Part shown: piece after piece, positions 5,329 to 5,632 of the stretch
Numbering within the stretch: position 1 is the first letter of the stretch
Layout: each line of letters starts with the position of its first letter
DNA from: Dehalococcoidia bacterium
GTDB lineage: Bacteria > Chloroflexota > Dehalococcoidia > SAR202 > UBA11138
Reading direction: 5' to 3'
Assembly: GCA_012270665.1 (NCBI GenBank)
Contig: JAAXHY010000337.1
Span: 1-5,632 of the forward strand
Length of the DNA: 5,632 bases
The notes under the pieces: model-generated
What the model was told of the DNA's origin: nothing
Seen by the model: only the letters and a program-made list of their open reading frames with translations
Databases searched by the model: none
Position numbers and translations under genes: made by a program

Positions 5329-5632
5329 AAAGCAGCCTGCCAACCGGAGCGATGCACTCCGGCGCGTCGTTCGCCGCCGAGTTGACAACGCTCGATACTT
5401 CGTATGCGCTCATGAGGTCAGACGGATACGGCGTCAGCAGTTCTGAAAGCGCGTAGGTATCATGAATGTCCGGGTCCAGCCACATGGGTTCGGCGCCCTG
5501 AGGCAGAATCACGGGCATCCGGTCGTGTATCGGCGCGATGAAATCGTTAGCCGCCGTGGTGATTATCGCGCAGGACAGAATCCGGCGGCCATCCGGGCCG
5601 TTCCACGTCTCCCACAGTCCCGCAAACCCGAA
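5327..5632 (-). CDS. SOS response-associated peptidase (SRAP, YedK/HMCES-like), C-terminal part
   Basis: The frame enters from the right edge and gives the last 101 residues, starting FGFAGLWETWNGPDG. Family landmarks are FAGLWE, SCAIITTAAND, the strongly conserved APIHDRMPVIL, then MWLDP, LLTPYP, and the closing VVNSAANDAPECIAP. In YedK and HMCES, which form a covalent link with abasic sites in single-stranded DNA, the Glu of GLWE and the His of IHDRMP are active-site residues; both are present. The catalytic N-terminal Cys2 lies outside the window and cannot be checked. The protein ends close after the conserved ECIAP motif, so the C-terminus looks complete. It is followed by a tightly spaced methyltransferase gene. 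Confidence 0.93.
   Translation of the reverse strand, partial: FGFAGLWETWNGPDGRRILSCAIITTAANDFIAPIHDRMPVILPQGAEPMWLDPDIHDTYALSELLTPYPSDLMSAYEVSSVVNSAANDAPECIAPVGRLL

Noticed and set aside
5316..5357. Upstream GTG start for the methyltransferase
   Set aside because: It would overlap the SRAP gene by 31 nt, its purine run touches the start codon without a spacer, and the extra residues do not resemble the family.
1..5632. CRISPR arrays, tRNA or rRNA genes, insertion sequences
   Set aside because: I found no regularly spaced direct repeats, no tRNA-like cloverleaf, and no transposase or terminal inverted repeats on reading both strands.

Overview
This 5.6-kb window is moderately GC-rich, densely coding bacterial DNA with short intergenic gaps and no RNA genes, CRISPR arrays or insertion sequences that I can see. 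The gene mix is an SRAP protein, a ferredoxin-thioredoxin reductase catalytic subunit with small glutaredoxins, a flavin reductase, SMP-30 and crotonase genes. It would suit an environmental, largely aerobic bacterium. A Chloroflexota genome of the SAR202/Dehalococcoidia type is my best guess, but this is a weak inference from gene content, not from a marker gene.

Layout. (1) Right end, minus strand, 5632-4458: the 3' part of an SRAP (YedK/HMCES-like) gene, followed 11 nt later by a class I SAM-dependent methyltransferase whose ribosome binding site overlaps the SRAP stop codon. (2) Centre, plus strand, 3386-4401: a three-gene thiol-redox operon made of a ferredoxin-thioredoxin reductase catalytic subunit and two paralogous 77-78 residue glutaredoxin-like proteins. 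It has a perfect TATAAT -10 box upstream. (3) Left half, minus strand, 3263-1: a likely operon that starts with a six-transmembrane voltage-gated K+ channel fused in frame to a flavin reductase. An SMP-30/gluconolactonase-like hydrolase, a crotonase-family protein and the 5' end of a probable class I glutamine amidotransferase-like (peptidase C26) gene follow.

The most unusual object is the reading frame at 3263-1887. It joins a complete Kv-type channel (voltage sensor, TVGYG filter, coiled coil) to a complete flavin reductase domain with no stop codon between them. The junction also carries a good promoter (TTTGCA, 17 bp, TATAAT) and a Shine-Dalgarno sequence in front of an internal ATG. The locus may therefore make both a redox-coupled channel fusion and a free flavin reductase, or it may be two genes that recently lost the stop between them.

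Functionally, the centre and the left half share a redox theme: ferredoxin- and thiol-based electron transfer on one strand, and flavin reduction coupled to a channel and catabolic enzymes on the other. The two units diverge from a 122-bp shared intergenic region.
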